Shown here one piece after another: positions 41,975 through 52,208 of a stretch of 64,000 nucleotides of DNA. Under the pieces are notes generated by a model that saw only the letters and a program-made list of their open reading frames with translations, was not told where the DNA came from and made no database searches. The stretch spans positions 29,533 to 93,532 of the forward strand of contig UQXI01000005.1 of the NCBI GenBank assembly GCA_900544975.1, in the 5' to 3' direction. Each line of letters starts with the position of its first letter. The stretch's first letter is position 1. The translations under genes and the position numbers were made by a program. Origin of the DNA: an uncultured Eubacteriales bacterium (GTDB lineage: Bacteria > Bacillota > Clostridia > Oscillospirales > Oscillospiraceae).

Positions 41975-42691
41975 TTGAAACGAAGCATGTTACGGGCAAT
42001 GGTTTTGGTGCTGGCACTGGCATTGGCAGTGTTACCGTCTGCGGCACAGGAGCCGGGAGAGCAATATTTGGCGATGACCTTTGACGATGGACCGTCTGGA
42101 CGGTTTACCCGGCGCCTGTTACAAGAACTGGAGCAGCGGGAAGCCCATGTCACGTTTTTCCTCTGCGGTTACCGCATGGAGCAGTATCCGGATATGGCGG
42201 CAGAAATGATTGCCGCCGGTCATGAGATTGGCCTGCATGGCTATAGCCACACTTGCATGGCGGACATGTCCATGGAAAAGCTGGAGCAGGAGCTTTGCCG
42301 GACGGAGGCCCTGCTGCAGGAACAGACGGGGACGACCACCTGCCTGCTCCGTCCCCCCGGGGGAAAAAGGTGTCAGACGGTCACCCAGGGGGCGGCCGCC
42401 CATGGCCTTTCTCTCATTACCTGGTCTGTGGACCCCAAGGACTGGGCCACCAATGACCGGGACAAGGTGGTGCAGCGCGTATTGGACCGTGTCTGTGATG
42501 GGGATATTATTTTGATGCACGATATGTCGGACAGCTCTGTGGATGCGGCCCTTGCCATCATCGACCGGCTGGAGGAAGCGGGATACCGGTTTGTCACCGT
42601 CTCGGAGCTGGCGGACCTTCGGGGAAAGACCATGGAGGCTGGATGCTTATATACAAGCTTCCACCCCACCTTTACAGTGGATGCAAATTGA
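41975..42691 (+). CDS. Secreted polysaccharide deacetylase (NodB-like)
   Basis: A 238-residue exported carbohydrate esterase family 4 enzyme that would remove acetyl groups from peptidoglycan or another polysaccharide. The signal peptide is MKRSMLRAMVLVLALALAV, cleaved near PSAAQ. NodB motifs occur in order: TFDDGP (catalytic/metal Asp, about 35-40), HGYSH (metal His, about 89-93), RPPGG (about 129-133) and ILMHD (about 179-183). The start is TTG 41975, nine bases after AAGGAG. It is close to the PdaA type of Firmicutes; a role in spore cortex or wall modification is inferred. Confidence 0.9.
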   Translation: MKRSMLRAMVLVLALALAVLPSAAQEPGEQYLAMTFDDGPSGRFTRRLLQELEQREAHVTFFLCGYRMEQYPDMAAEMIAAGHEIGLHGYSHTCMADMSMEKLEQELCRTEALLQEQTGTTTCLLRPPGGKRCQTVTQGAAAHGLSLITWSVDPKDWATNDRDKVVQRVLDRVCDGDIILMHDMSDSSVDAALAIIDRLEEAGYRFVTVSELADLRGKTMEAGCLYTSFHPTFTVDAN

Positions 42692-42704
42692 AAATGATAC
42701 CAGG

Positions 42705-42734
42705 GCGTCTCTGAGGCTATGGCCTGAGAGACGC
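42705..42734 (+). terminator. Terminator of the deacetylase gene
   Basis: Perfect arms GCGTCTCTGAGGC / GCCTGAGAGACGC (one central wobble) around TATG, followed by TTTTCCC, 13 bases after the stop. Confidence 0.85.
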
Positions 42735-42838
42735 TTTTCCCTGCCTTTTCGGGGATTTTCACAAAAAATGCGGAAAAAAGAGGCGCATTTTTTCCGATAG
42801 TTTTTTACTGATTTTTTTCCAAAATCGCAAAAATGGGA

Positions 42839-42867
42839 TAGACAGGAGTTGCGGTATATGATAAAAT
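42839..42867 (+). promoter_or_regulatory. Sigma-A promoter of pckA
   Basis: -35 TAGACA (42839-42844), 17-base spacer, -10 TAAAAT (42862-42867). It leaves a leader of about 110 bases in which no known riboswitch was recognised. Confidence 0.55.
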
Positions 42868-42986
42868 GATATTCGGTGGAAGTTGGCATTCTGCCGGTTT
42901 TACCGTATATCTATACACAGAATCAGCGGGATTCCCGGTTACAGTGTGTCCTGCATTCTGCGATTCTATTTTCAGGAGGACTTATT

Positions 42987-44600
<1,614 letters not shown>

Positions 44601-44615
44601 TTGTGCAACCTGGAA

Positions 44616-44699
44616 CCCGGGGGCGCTGCCCCCGGGGACTGCTGCGGGGAAGGGCCATGTGTCTGCCTAACCTAGCGGCTGTATGGCCGTTCCCCGCAG
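44616..44699 (+). terminator. Hairpins between pckA and the decarboxylase genes
   Basis: Two adjacent stem-loops: CCCGGGGGC/GCCCCCGGG (44616-44636), and a larger one with arms CTGCGGGGAAGGGCCAT / ATGGCCGTTCCCCGCAG (44642-44699). No good T-run follows, so partial termination or RNA stabilisation is possible. A small ACCGC/GCGGT hairpin with TTTT follows at about 44719-44735, just before the oadA ribosome site. Confidence 0.5.
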
Positions 44700-44751
44700 T
44701 GGTCCCCAGTCAATTTTGACCGCACATGCGGTTTTACGGAGGTTTTGCCAT

Positions 44752-46155
44752 ATGGCACAAAATGGAAAACAGAAGATCCAAAAAGTCCAGTTCGTAGAGA
44801 CCGTGCTGCGGGACGCCAACCAGTCGCTCATTGCGACCCGCCTGCCCTACGACAAATTTGAGGCGATTTTGCCCACCATGGACAAGGCCGGTTACTACGC
44901 CTGTGAGTGCTGGGGCGGCGCAACCTTTGACGTCTGCCTGCGCTACCTGCACGAGGATCCCTGGGAGCGCCTGCGGAAGATTCGGGCCAAGATGCCCAAT
45001 ACCAAGCTGCAGATGCTGCTCCGGGGCCAGAACGTCCTGGGTTATTCCCACTATCCCGACGATTTTGTCCGGATGTTTGTCCGGAAGTCGGTGGAAAACG
45101 GCATTGACATCATCCGCATTTTTGACGCCCTCAACGACGTGAACAACCTGAAGGTAGCCGTGGAGGAGACCGTCAAGGCCGGCGCCATTGCGTCCGGCAC
45201 CATCTCCTACACCACCAGCCCTGTCCATACCCACGCCAATTACGTGAAGATGGTGAAGGAGCTAAAGGCCATGGGCGTGTCCACCATCTGCATCAAGGAC
45301 ATGGCCGGCATCATGGGACCCAAGGAGGCCTATGACCTGGTCTCTGCCATCAAGGACGCTGTGAACCTGCCCATTGACCTGCATACCCATTCCACCACCG
45401 GCCTGGCCTTCATGACGTACCTCAAGGCGGTGGAAGCCGGTGTGGATATCATCGACACGGCCATCTCTCCCTTCTCCGGCGGTACCTCTCAGCCCGCCAC
45501 CGAGACCCTGGTCTATGCCCTGCGGCAGCTGGGCTTCCAGTGCGACCTGGACGACAAGGTGCTGAAGGAAATTGCCGATTACTTCAAGCCCATCCGGGAC
45601 GGCTATGTGAAAGACGGTACCCTGATGCCCAAGTCCATGGCCACAGACACCCAGTGCCTGAGCTATCAGGTACCCGGCGGTATGATCTCCAACCTCCTGA
45701 GCCAGCTGAAGATGATGAATGCGCTGGACCGCTTTGACGAGGCCCTGGTGGAGACGCCCAAGGTCCGCAAGGATCTGGGGTATCCGCCTCTGGTCACCCC
45801 CACCAGCCAGATGGTTGGGGTACAGGCGGTGCAGAATGTCCTGGCTGGCGAGCGGTATAAGAACGTCTCCAAGGAGATTAAGGCCTACTGCCGCGGCGAA
45901 TACGGCCAGACGCCCGCCCCCATCGATCCTCAGATCCAGAAGAAGATCCTGGGCGATGAGAAGCCCCTCCAGGGCCGCTTTGCCGACACGCTGCAGCCCA
46001 TCTTCCAGAAAACCAAGAAGGAACTCCAGGGCATCGCCCAGTGCGACGAAGATGTGCTGAGCTACATCGCCTTCCCTCAGCTGGCGGAGAAGTTCTTCGA
46101 GGAGCGGAAAGCCAAAGAGGAGAACGAGGCCACCTACACCATTGAGGCCATCTGA
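44752..46155 (+). CDS. oadA: Oxaloacetate decarboxylase alpha subunit (carboxyltransferase)
   Basis: TIM-barrel carboxyltransferase that moves the carboxyl group from oxaloacetate to biotin. 467 residues, ending before a biotin domain, which is encoded separately at 46505. Conserved features are ETVLRDANQSLIATRL (about 16-31), the Zn-binding HTHSTTG (about 206-212), the carbamylated-Lys motif CIKDMAG (about 178-184) and a PFSGGTSQP loop. ATG 44752 follows ACGGAGG. It heads a four-gene group with gamma, biotin carrier and beta subunits. A pyruvate-carboxylase subunit B role is the alternative, but the beta-subunit gene favours the decarboxylase. Confidence 0.93.
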   Translation: MAQNGKQKIQKVQFVETVLRDANQSLIATRLPYDKFEAILPTMDKAGYYACECWGGATFDVCLRYLHEDPWERLRKIRAKMPNTKLQMLLRGQNVLGYSHYPDDFVRMFVRKSVENGIDIIRIFDALNDVNNLKVAVEETVKAGAIASGTISYTTSPVHTHANYVKMVKELKAMGVSTICIKDMAGIMGPKEAYDLVSAIKDAVNLPIDLHTHSTTGLAFMTYLKAVEAGVDIIDTAISPFSGGTSQPATETLVYALRQLGFQCDLDDKVLKEIADYFKPIRDGYVKDGTLMPKSMATDTQCLSYQVPGGMISNLLSQLKMMNALDRFDEALVETPKVRKDLGYPPLVTPTSQMVGVQAVQNVLAGERYKNVSKEIKAYCRGEYGQTPAPIDPQIQKKILGDEKPLQGRFADTLQPIFQKTKKELQGIAQCDEDVLSYIAFPQLAEKFFEERKAKEENEATYTIEAI

Positions 46156-46169
46156 GGAGGAACCGGGTT

Positions 46170-46508
46170 ATGATGCTGACAGAAGTGATTTCCACTTATG
46201 GAGAGGCCGGCCTTGCCGCTGTGACAGGCTACGCTGTGGTGTTCTTCGGAATCGTCCTGTTGATGACGGTGGTGTCTATTATGGGCAAGATCATGCAGGC
46301 CACCCGGAAAAAGGATGGGTCCGCTCCGGTCCAGGCTGCCCCTTCGGCGGCCCAGCTTCCCACCGCGCCGGGCACGGCCGGTAAGCTGAAGCTCTACAAC
46401 ACGGATCCCAAGACTGCCGCGATGCTGATGGCCATTGTGGCCGACAAGATGGGCAAGCCCATCAATGAACTGCGCTTCATTTCCATCAAGGAGGTTGAGA
46501 AAAAATGA
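46170..46508 (+). CDS. Oxaloacetate decarboxylase gamma-type subunit
   Basis: A 112-residue small subunit with one N-terminal membrane helix (AAVTGYAVVFFGIVLLMTVV, about 16-35), an Ala/Pro linker and a short C-terminal domain KTAAMLMAIVADKMGKPINE. Gamma subunits tether the alpha and biotin parts to the membrane beta subunit. It starts 14 bases after the alpha gene (GAGGAGG) and overlaps the biotin-carrier gene by four bases. Confidence 0.85.
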   Translation: MMLTEVISTYGEAGLAAVTGYAVVFFGIVLLMTVVSIMGKIMQATRKKDGSAPVQAAPSAAQLPTAPGTAGKLKLYNTDPKTAAMLMAIVADKMGKPINELRFISIKEVEKK

Positions 46509-46894
46509 AATATAAGGTGACTCTCAACGGCCGTACCTATGAGGTTGAGGTCGAGGCCGGAAAGGCCATGCTGGTGGACGAATATGAGGCCTATGCGCCT
46601 GCCCCCGCCGCCGCTGCGGCTCCGGTGGCAACGCCGGCGGCTCCGGCGACTGCACCCGCCGCCCCGGTTGCCACGGTTGCCGGGGATGCGGTAAAGGCCC
46701 CCATGCCCGGCGTGGTGCTGAAGGTGCAGGTCCAGCAGGGCCAGGCGGTGAAGGCCGGCCAGGTGCTGGTGATCCTGGAGGCCATGAAGATGGAAAACGA
46801 GATTGTAGCCCCCAGAGCCGGTACGGTGGCTCAGATTGTGGCTGCCAAGGGCGCCTCTGTGGAGTCCGGCGCGCCTCTGGTCGTTCTGGCGTAA
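46505..46894 (+). CDS. Biotin carrier subunit of the decarboxylase
   Basis: A 129-residue biotinyl protein. An N-terminal MKYKVTLNGRTYEVEVE strand pair is joined by an Ala/Pro-rich swinging linker (about 35-60) to a biotinyl/lipoyl domain. The EAMKM motif places the biotinylated Lys at residue 95. It carries CO2 from the alpha to the beta subunit. In many species this domain is fused to the alpha subunit; here it is a separate gene. It overlaps the gamma gene and ends 12 bases before oadB. Confidence 0.93.
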   Translation: MKYKVTLNGRTYEVEVEAGKAMLVDEYEAYAPAPAAAAAPVATPAAPATAPAAPVATVAGDAVKAPMPGVVLKVQVQQGQAVKAGQVLVILEAMKMENEIVAPRAGTVAQIVAAKGASVESGAPLVVLA

Positions 46895-46906
46895 GGGGGA
46901 TGGCCC

Positions 46907-48118
46907 ATGCTTGCATTTAACATTGGACAGACCCTTTTACGGCTCTGGAATGACTCCGGCGTCAACGCCTTCTTTGTGGGCGACGGCTGGAAGAGCCTGG
47001 TGATGATTGCCATTGCCTGTGTGTTTCTCTATCTGGGAATTGTCAAGAAATTTGAGCCCCTTCTGCTGGTGGGCATTGCCTTTGGTTGCCTGCTCAGCAA
47101 CCTGCCCATGGGTGGGATGTACCACCAGGAGCTGTGGACGGCATTTATGGACAAAAACAGCGAATTCTACCACAGCTATGGCCATGTCCTGGCCAACGGC
47201 GGCCTGCTGGACTTTTTCTACATCGGCGTGAAGACCAGTCTGTATCCCTGCCTCATTTTCCTGGGGGTCGGCGCGATGACAGACTTTGGTCCCCTTCTCT
47301 CCAACCCCAAGAGTATGCTCATGGGCGCTTCTGCCCAGATGGGCGTGTTTGTGGCCTTCTTCCTGGCCATTGTCTTTGGCTTCACCGGCCCGGAGGCCGC
47401 TTCCATCGGCATCATCGGCGGCGCGGATGGTCCCACGGCCATCTTCCTTACCTCTAAGCTGGCGCCCTGGCTGCTGGGTCCCATCGCCATTGCGGCTTAC
47501 TCCTACATGGCGCTGATTCCCCTGATTCAGCCTCCCTTCATGAAGCTGCTGACCACCAAGAAAGAGCGCCAGGTGGTGATGAAGCAGACCCGTGAAGTCA
47601 GCAAGACCGAGAAGATCATTTTCCCCATTGTAGTGACCATCTTTGTGGCAGTGCTGCTGCCCTCTACGGCGCCCCTCATTGGCTGCCTGATGCTGGGCAA
47701 CCTGTTCCGGGAGTGCGGCGTGACGGCGCGGCTGTCGGACACCGTCCAGAATGCGCTGATGAACATTGTCACCATCATGCTCTCCACGGCGGTAGGCGCT
47801 ACCATGGTGGCTTCCTCCTTCCTGAGCGTGGATACGCTGAAGATCATTGCGCTGGGTGTCTTTGCATTCATCCTGTCCACAGTGGGCGGCCTGCTCATGG
47901 GCAAGATCCTGTATGTGGTGACCAAGGGGAAGGTCAATCCCCTCATCGGCTCCGCGGGCGTCTCTGCCGTGCCCATGGCTGCTCGGGTCAGCCAGGATGT
48001 GGGCCGGAAATACAACCCCAACAATTACCTGCTGATGCACGCCATGGGCCCCAATGTGGCCGGTGTCATTGGCTCCGCCATTGCGGCAGGCTTCCTGCTG
48101 TCTGTGTTCGGCGGCTAA
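46907..48118 (+). CDS. oadB: Sodium-translocating decarboxylase beta subunit
   Basis: A 403-residue polytopic membrane protein that decarboxylates carboxybiotin and exports Na+. About eleven helices are predicted. The signature region IGIIGGADGPTAIFLTSKLA (about 166-185) carries the Asp used for Na+ translocation, and the C-terminal SAVPMAARVSQDVGRKYNP and NYLLMHAMGPNVAGVIGSA are family-typical. Start ATG 46907 after AAGGGGG. It completes a membrane sodium pump whose gradient could drive transport or ATP synthesis. Confidence 0.95.
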   Translation: MLAFNIGQTLLRLWNDSGVNAFFVGDGWKSLVMIAIACVFLYLGIVKKFEPLLLVGIAFGCLLSNLPMGGMYHQELWTAFMDKNSEFYHSYGHVLANGGLLDFFYIGVKTSLYPCLIFLGVGAMTDFGPLLSNPKSMLMGASAQMGVFVAFFLAIVFGFTGPEAASIGIIGGADGPTAIFLTSKLAPWLLGPIAIAAYSYMALIPLIQPPFMKLLTTKKERQVVMKQTREVSKTEKIIFPIVVTIFVAVLLPSTAPLIGCLMLGNLFRECGVTARLSDTVQNALMNIVTIMLSTAVGATMVASSFLSVDTLKIIALGVFAFILSTVGGLLMGKILYVVTKGKVNPLIGSAGVSAVPMAARVSQDVGRKYNPNNYLLMHAMGPNVAGVIGSAIAAGFLLSVFGG

Positions 48119-48131
48119 GGCAATCTGCGGA

Positions 48132-48190
48132 AAACGGACCTGTTGTCAGACGGGTGGCCTCGACCACTCCGCCTGGTAACAGGTCCGTTT
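48132..48190. terminator. Terminator between oadB and degV
   Basis: Long-looped inverted repeat AAACGGACCTGTT / AACAGGTCCGTTT between convergent stops. Confidence 0.7.
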
Positions 48191-48214
48191 ATGATGATTT
48201 GAGAAGAACCCGGC

Positions 48215-49099
48215 CTACCGCTGTGTGCCCAGGAAGAAGAGGGCCAGGGTTCCGGGGCCGGAGTGGGAGCCGATGACAGGACCCACGTAGCTGATGACCA
48301 CATCCTTGGGATGGTAGGTACGGCGGAGAAGATCTGCCAGGTATTCGGCATCTCCCAGGCAGTCCCCATGGCTGATGAAGAAGACCTGATTGCCAGGATC
48401 GATTCCGGTTTGGCCCACCTTGGCGGCCATGGCGTCTATGGAGGCCCGGCGGCCCCGGGCTTTGGATACGTTCACCAGGTGGCCCAGGTCATCCACATGG
48501 AGCACCGGCTTGATTTTCAGCATGGTGCCCACGACGGCAGTGGCTGCGGAGATCCGGCCGCCCCGCTTTAAGAACATCAGATCATCCACGGTGAACCAAT
48601 GGCACAGATGGAGTTTCGTTGCCTCCACGAAATCCGCCACCTGCGCCAGGCTTTCTCCCGCTTGCTGGCGCTGCACGGCGTGGTAAACCAGAAGCCCCTG
48701 CCCCATGGAGGCGCAGAGGGTGTCCACCACCCGGATGGTTCGGCCGGGGTATTGGGGCGCCAGCTCCTGGGCAGCCAGGACGGCAGCGGCATAGGTGGAG
48801 CTGAGGCCGGAGGAGAAAGCCAGAATCAGAAGGTCTTGCCCGGCGGCCAAAATGGGGGCCATGAGGGTGCTCCAGCCCTCGGGGTTTACGGCGGTGGTGC
48901 TGGTGGGTGCGCCGGTGCGCAGCGTTTTGTAAAATGCCTTCATCTCCAGGCGGCTTCGGGGGTCGCCGTCCAGAAAATTCTCGTATTCCGCCCCCTGAAA
49001 CTGGACACGAAGGGGGGCGTAGGAGACCCCCAGGGTTCGCGCCAGGGAGGCGGGCAAATCGCAGGAAGAGTCGGTGAGGATTTGATAGTTTGTGGTCAT
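48215..49099 (-). CDS. DegV-family fatty-acid-binding protein
   Basis: A 294-residue cytosolic protein of the DegV fold, which holds a fatty acid for phosphorylation by FakA-type kinases. Motifs are YQILTDSSCDLP (about 5-16), TSTTAVNPE (about 66-74), LAFSSGLSSTY (about 93-103) and the C-terminal ISHGDC...VGPVIGSHSGPGTLALFFLG. No FakA kinase gene is adjacent. ATG 49099 follows GGAGGG. Substrate and partner kinase are unknown. Confidence 0.92.
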   Translation of the reverse strand: MTTNYQILTDSSCDLPASLARTLGVSYAPLRVQFQGAEYENFLDGDPRSRLEMKAFYKTLRTGAPTSTTAVNPEGWSTLMAPILAAGQDLLILAFSSGLSSTYAAAVLAAQELAPQYPGRTIRVVDTLCASMGQGLLVYHAVQRQQAGESLAQVADFVEATKLHLCHWFTVDDLMFLKRGGRISAATAVVGTMLKIKPVLHVDDLGHLVNVSKARGRRASIDAMAAKVGQTGIDPGNQVFFISHGDCLGDAEYLADLLRRTYHPKDVVISYVGPVIGSHSGPGTLALFFLGTQR

Positions 49100-49174
49100 A
49101 GGGAAACCCTCCGTTTCATAGATAGGGGGAAATCACGCCCTGCCGCAGGTTTGTCTGGACTTCTGCCCGGATTA

Positions 49175-49183
49175 TGGTATAAT
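49175..49183 (+). promoter_or_regulatory. Extended -10 promoter upstream of the CDF gene
   Basis: TGGTATAAT provides an extended -10 with a consensus hexamer (49178-49183). It predicts a leader of about 200 bases before the ATG at 49388. Confidence 0.5.
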
Positions 49184-49387
49184 AGCCGCAAAGCGGCCAT
49201 GATTCTTTCATCGCCGTATGTTCCTCCCAGTGAAAACGGACGGCTGGGTATGGAACCATATGGGAATTGTCCGCGCAGGTGACATGTTGGACCGGTAGCT
49301 TCATAGGATTATCATAAAGCAAAATGGCCCAAATGTACAGTGCCCGGCAAAAATTTTTGCCGTTGGCAGAGAGGGGAGAGCAAATCA

Positions 49388-50584
49388 ATGACAGGGCTGC
49401 TGCTCCGGCTGTTTGTCCGGAATGCGGATCAGACGGATGACCCCAAGGTGCGAGGCGCCTATGGCGTCCTGTCCGGGATTGTGGGAATTCTGTGTAATCT
49501 CTTGCTATTTACCGGAAAGCTGGTGGTAGGTACCATTTCCGGCTCTGTCTCCATCACAGCGGATGCGGTGAACAATTTGTCGGATGCCTCCAGCTCTCTG
49601 GTGACCCTGGTGGGCTTCCGGATTGCCGAAAAACCGGCGGATGAGGACCACCCCTATGGCCACGCCCGGGTGGAATATATTTCCGGCCTGGTGGTGGCGG
49701 CTCTGATTTTGCTCATCGGCGCGGAGCTTGCGAAGAGCTCGGTAGAAAAGATTTTTCACCCGGCTCCGGTGGAGTTTTCTCCGGTGGTGGCTGTGGTGCT
49801 GGTGGTGTCCATTTTGGTGAAGCTGTGGATGGCGTTGCTGAACCGCACCTTGGGTCGGCGCATTCAGTCGGCTGCTCTGCAGGCCACGGCGGCCGATAGT
49901 CGGAACGATGTGATTTCCACAGCGGCAGTGCTCTTGGCGGCGGCGGTGGAGGCCTGGAGCGGCTGGACCATCGACGGCTATGTGGGTCTTTTGGTGGCCC
50001 TTTTCATCATATGGTCTGGGGTGGGAATTGCCCGGGATACCATCGATCCCCTCCTGGGAAAGGCGACAGATCCGGCGCTGCGGGAGCTGATTGCCGAGGA
50101 GGTCTTCCGGAGCGACAAGGTCCTGGGATTCCATGACCTGATGGTCCATGACTACGGCCCTGGCCAGCGGTTTGCTACGGTCCATGTAGAAATGGACATG
50201 CGGGAGGACCCCATGGTTTGCCATGACATCATCGATGACATTGAGCGGGACTGCTGGGAACGGCACAAGATTCACCTGTGCATCCACTATGATCCCATCG
50301 TCACCGACGACGAGGAGCTGAACCATATGCGCGCCCTGGTGCGACAGTATATCCAGGAGCTGGATCCCCGGCTATCCATCCACGATTTCCGGATGGTGCG
50401 GGGCCCCGGTCATACCAACCTGATTTTTGATATGATCATTCCCTATGAGATGAAGAGCCGGAAGGCAGAGCTGAAACGCCAGATTGACCAGGCGGTCCGG
50501 CAGGAATCTGACCGGTATTTTACCGTGATTACCTTTGACGAAGCCGCCTTTCACGGCCAGGAAAAGGGAGATCGGAGGGAATAA
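49388..50584 (+). CDS. Cation diffusion facilitator family transporter
   Basis: A 398-residue divalent-metal/proton antiporter. Six helices in the N-terminal 230 residues carry the CDF metal-site patterns SITADAVNNLSDASSSL (about 54-70) and AADSRNDVIST (about 170-180), plus the HPYGHAR loop (about 85-91). A long cytosolic C-terminal region (about 225-398) is larger than the usual single dimerisation domain and contains two similar halves, around YGPGQRFATVHVEMD and RGPGHTNLIFDMIIP. Substrate (Zn, Mn, Fe, Co) not determinable. ATG 49388 follows GAGGGGAGAG. Next gene uppP follows after 56 bases. Confidence 0.9.
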   Translation: MTGLLLRLFVRNADQTDDPKVRGAYGVLSGIVGILCNLLLFTGKLVVGTISGSVSITADAVNNLSDASSSLVTLVGFRIAEKPADEDHPYGHARVEYISGLVVAALILLIGAELAKSSVEKIFHPAPVEFSPVVAVVLVVSILVKLWMALLNRTLGRRIQSAALQATAADSRNDVISTAAVLLAAAVEAWSGWTIDGYVGLLVALFIIWSGVGIARDTIDPLLGKATDPALRELIAEEVFRSDKVLGFHDLMVHDYGPGQRFATVHVEMDMREDPMVCHDIIDDIERDCWERHKIHLCIHYDPIVTDDEELNHMRALVRQYIQELDPRLSIHDFRMVRGPGHTNLIFDMIIPYEMKSRKAELKRQIDQAVRQESDRYFTVITFDEAAFHGQEKGDRRE

Positions 50585-50640
50585 TCACCGGGCTCCCGGC
50601 GGTCTGGGCCGGGGTAATCATGGAAATAAGGAGTTGTGCT

Positions 50641-51471
50641 ATGCTGGAAATTTTGAAAGCCATCCTCTACGGCATTGTGGAGGGAATTACCGAGTGGCTG
50701 CCTATCAGCTCGACGGGCCACTTGATTCTCCTGAAAGAGCTGATTCCCTTGTCCGTGTCGGATGAATTTTGGACCATGTTTGAAGTGGTCATTCAGCTGG
50801 GCGCCATTGGCGCGGTGATTGTGCTGTTTTTCCATAAGCTGAACCCCTTCTCCCCCCAGAAGACCGGGCTGGAGAGGCGGAAAACCTGGGACCTGTGGGG
50901 TCATGTGATTGTGGCGGTGATTCCCGCTGGCGTGCTGGGCGTGCTGCTGGATGATTGGCTGGATGCCCACCTGTATAATTACATTACGGTGGCTGTGACG
51001 CTGATCCTGTATGGCGTTGCCTTCCTGTTCCTGGAGCGCAACCGGCAGACCCAGCCGACCATCCGGCGGACCGGGGACATCTCCTGGTCGGTGGCGGTGT
51101 ACATTGGTCTATTCCAATGCCTCTCCATGATTCCGGGGACCTCCCGGTCCGGGGCTACGATCCTGGGCGCTATGCTCCTGGGCCTGAGCCGGGGGGCGGC
51201 AGCAGAGTTTTCCTTCTTCCTGGCCATTCCCACCATGCTGGGGGCCAGCCTGCTGAAGGTGCTGAAGTTTATCAAGGACGGCGTGGGGATGACCGGCCAG
51301 GAGGCCGCCATTCTGATTGTGGGCTGCGTGGTGGCCTTTGTGGTGTCGCTGATTGCCATCCGGTCCCTGATGAACTATGTAAAGCGCCATTCCTTTGCGG
51401 CCTTCGGCGTGTACCGCATCGCCTTAGGCCTGGTGGTTTTGCTGTACTTCCTGCTCAACCGCACTGCATGA
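50641..51471 (+). CDS. uppP: Undecaprenyl-diphosphatase UppP (BacA)
   Basis: Integral membrane phosphatase of 276 residues that recycles undecaprenyl diphosphate for wall synthesis and confers bacitracin tolerance. Both signature motifs are present: GIVEGITEWLPISSTGHLIL (about 14-33) and the PGTSRSGATI loop (about 166-175). About eight hydrophobic helices. The start is ATG 50641, seven bases after AAGGAG. Confidence 0.96.
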   Translation: MLEILKAILYGIVEGITEWLPISSTGHLILLKELIPLSVSDEFWTMFEVVIQLGAIGAVIVLFFHKLNPFSPQKTGLERRKTWDLWGHVIVAVIPAGVLGVLLDDWLDAHLYNYITVAVTLILYGVAFLFLERNRQTQPTIRRTGDISWSVAVYIGLFQCLSMIPGTSRSGATILGAMLLGLSRGAAAEFSFFLAIPTMLGASLLKVLKFIKDGVGMTGQEAAILIVGCVVAFVVSLIAIRSLMNYVKRHSFAAFGVYRIALGLVVLLYFLLNRTA

Positions 51472-51493
51472 TCCGGATCATTCCAATATGACA

Positions 51494-51531
51494 GGGGCCT
51501 GCTGCAACACTGCCCGTTTGCAGCAGGCCCC
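51494..51531. terminator. Terminator between uppP and the phosphoesterase gene
   Basis: Perfect 14-base arms GGGGCCTGCTGCAA / TTGCAGCAGGCCCC around a ten-base loop, between convergent genes. Confidence 0.8.
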
Positions 51532-51572
51532 TACCAGATTCCAGGGTGCGTCCAGAAGGCCGCACCCGATAT

Positions 51573-52208
51573 TTATGGGTGTTTTGTTTGACGGGCCCGG
51601 GTGACAGCCGGAGGGTCCGGCAGTTCCAGGAGGTAACGCTCACAAGCATTGATGATGGTGGTGCCGCCCCGGTGCAGCACCCGGGGGCGACCCACGCCAT
51701 AGCGGGTGTGGACATGGCCGTGGACCAGATATTGGGGGGTGTACCGATCCAGCAGGGGGAGGAAGGCGGCAAAGCCCTGGTGCGTCCGGTTGTCTTCGTC
51801 GCCATAGCCCCGGGCGGGGGCGTGGGTGACCACAATGTCCACGCCGCCGGTGCGGTAAAGGCGGTAGCGAAGGCGGCGAATGCGCCGCTCCATGTCTCGT
51901 TCGGTGTACTGGTGGGGGCCGCCGGAATACCAGGGACTGCCGCCCAACCCCAGGATCCGCAGGCCACCTACGCGGACCACTTGATCCTCGATGCAGGTGC
52001 AGCCCTCTGGGGGATGGGTTTGATAGCTGCCATCGTGATTGCCGTGGACGTAGAGGACGGGAGCCCGTCCCATGGTCACCAGAAAGGAGAGGTACTCCGC
52101 ATCCAGGTCGCCGCAGGACAGGATGAGGTCAATGCCATCCAATCGTCCGGGCCGGTAATAGTCCCACAGGTATAGACACTCTTCGTCGGAAATCAACAGA
52201 ATTTTCAC
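51573..52208 (-). CDS. Calcineurin-like metallophosphoesterase
   Basis: A 211-residue cytosolic phosphoesterase. Metal-ligand motifs in order: a first-motif SDEE replacing DxH (about 7-10), CGDLD (about 32-36), GNHDG (about 57-61), THAPARG (about 111-117) and HGHVHT (about 147-152). The first motif lacks the usual DxH His, which is odd for the family. The start is GTG 52208 after GGAGGGG, overlapping the stop of the upstream BMP-fusion gene by four bases, so the two are translationally coupled. Substrate unknown. Confidence 0.83.
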   Translation of the reverse strand: MKILLISDEECLYLWDYYRPGRLDGIDLILSCGDLDAEYLSFLVTMGRAPVLYVHGNHDGSYQTHPPEGCTCIEDQVVRVGGLRILGLGGSPWYSGGPHQYTERDMERRIRRLRYRLYRTGGVDIVVTHAPARGYGDEDNRTHQGFAAFLPLLDRYTPQYLVHGHVHTRYGVGRPRVLHRGGTTIINACERYLLELPDPPAVTRARQTKHP

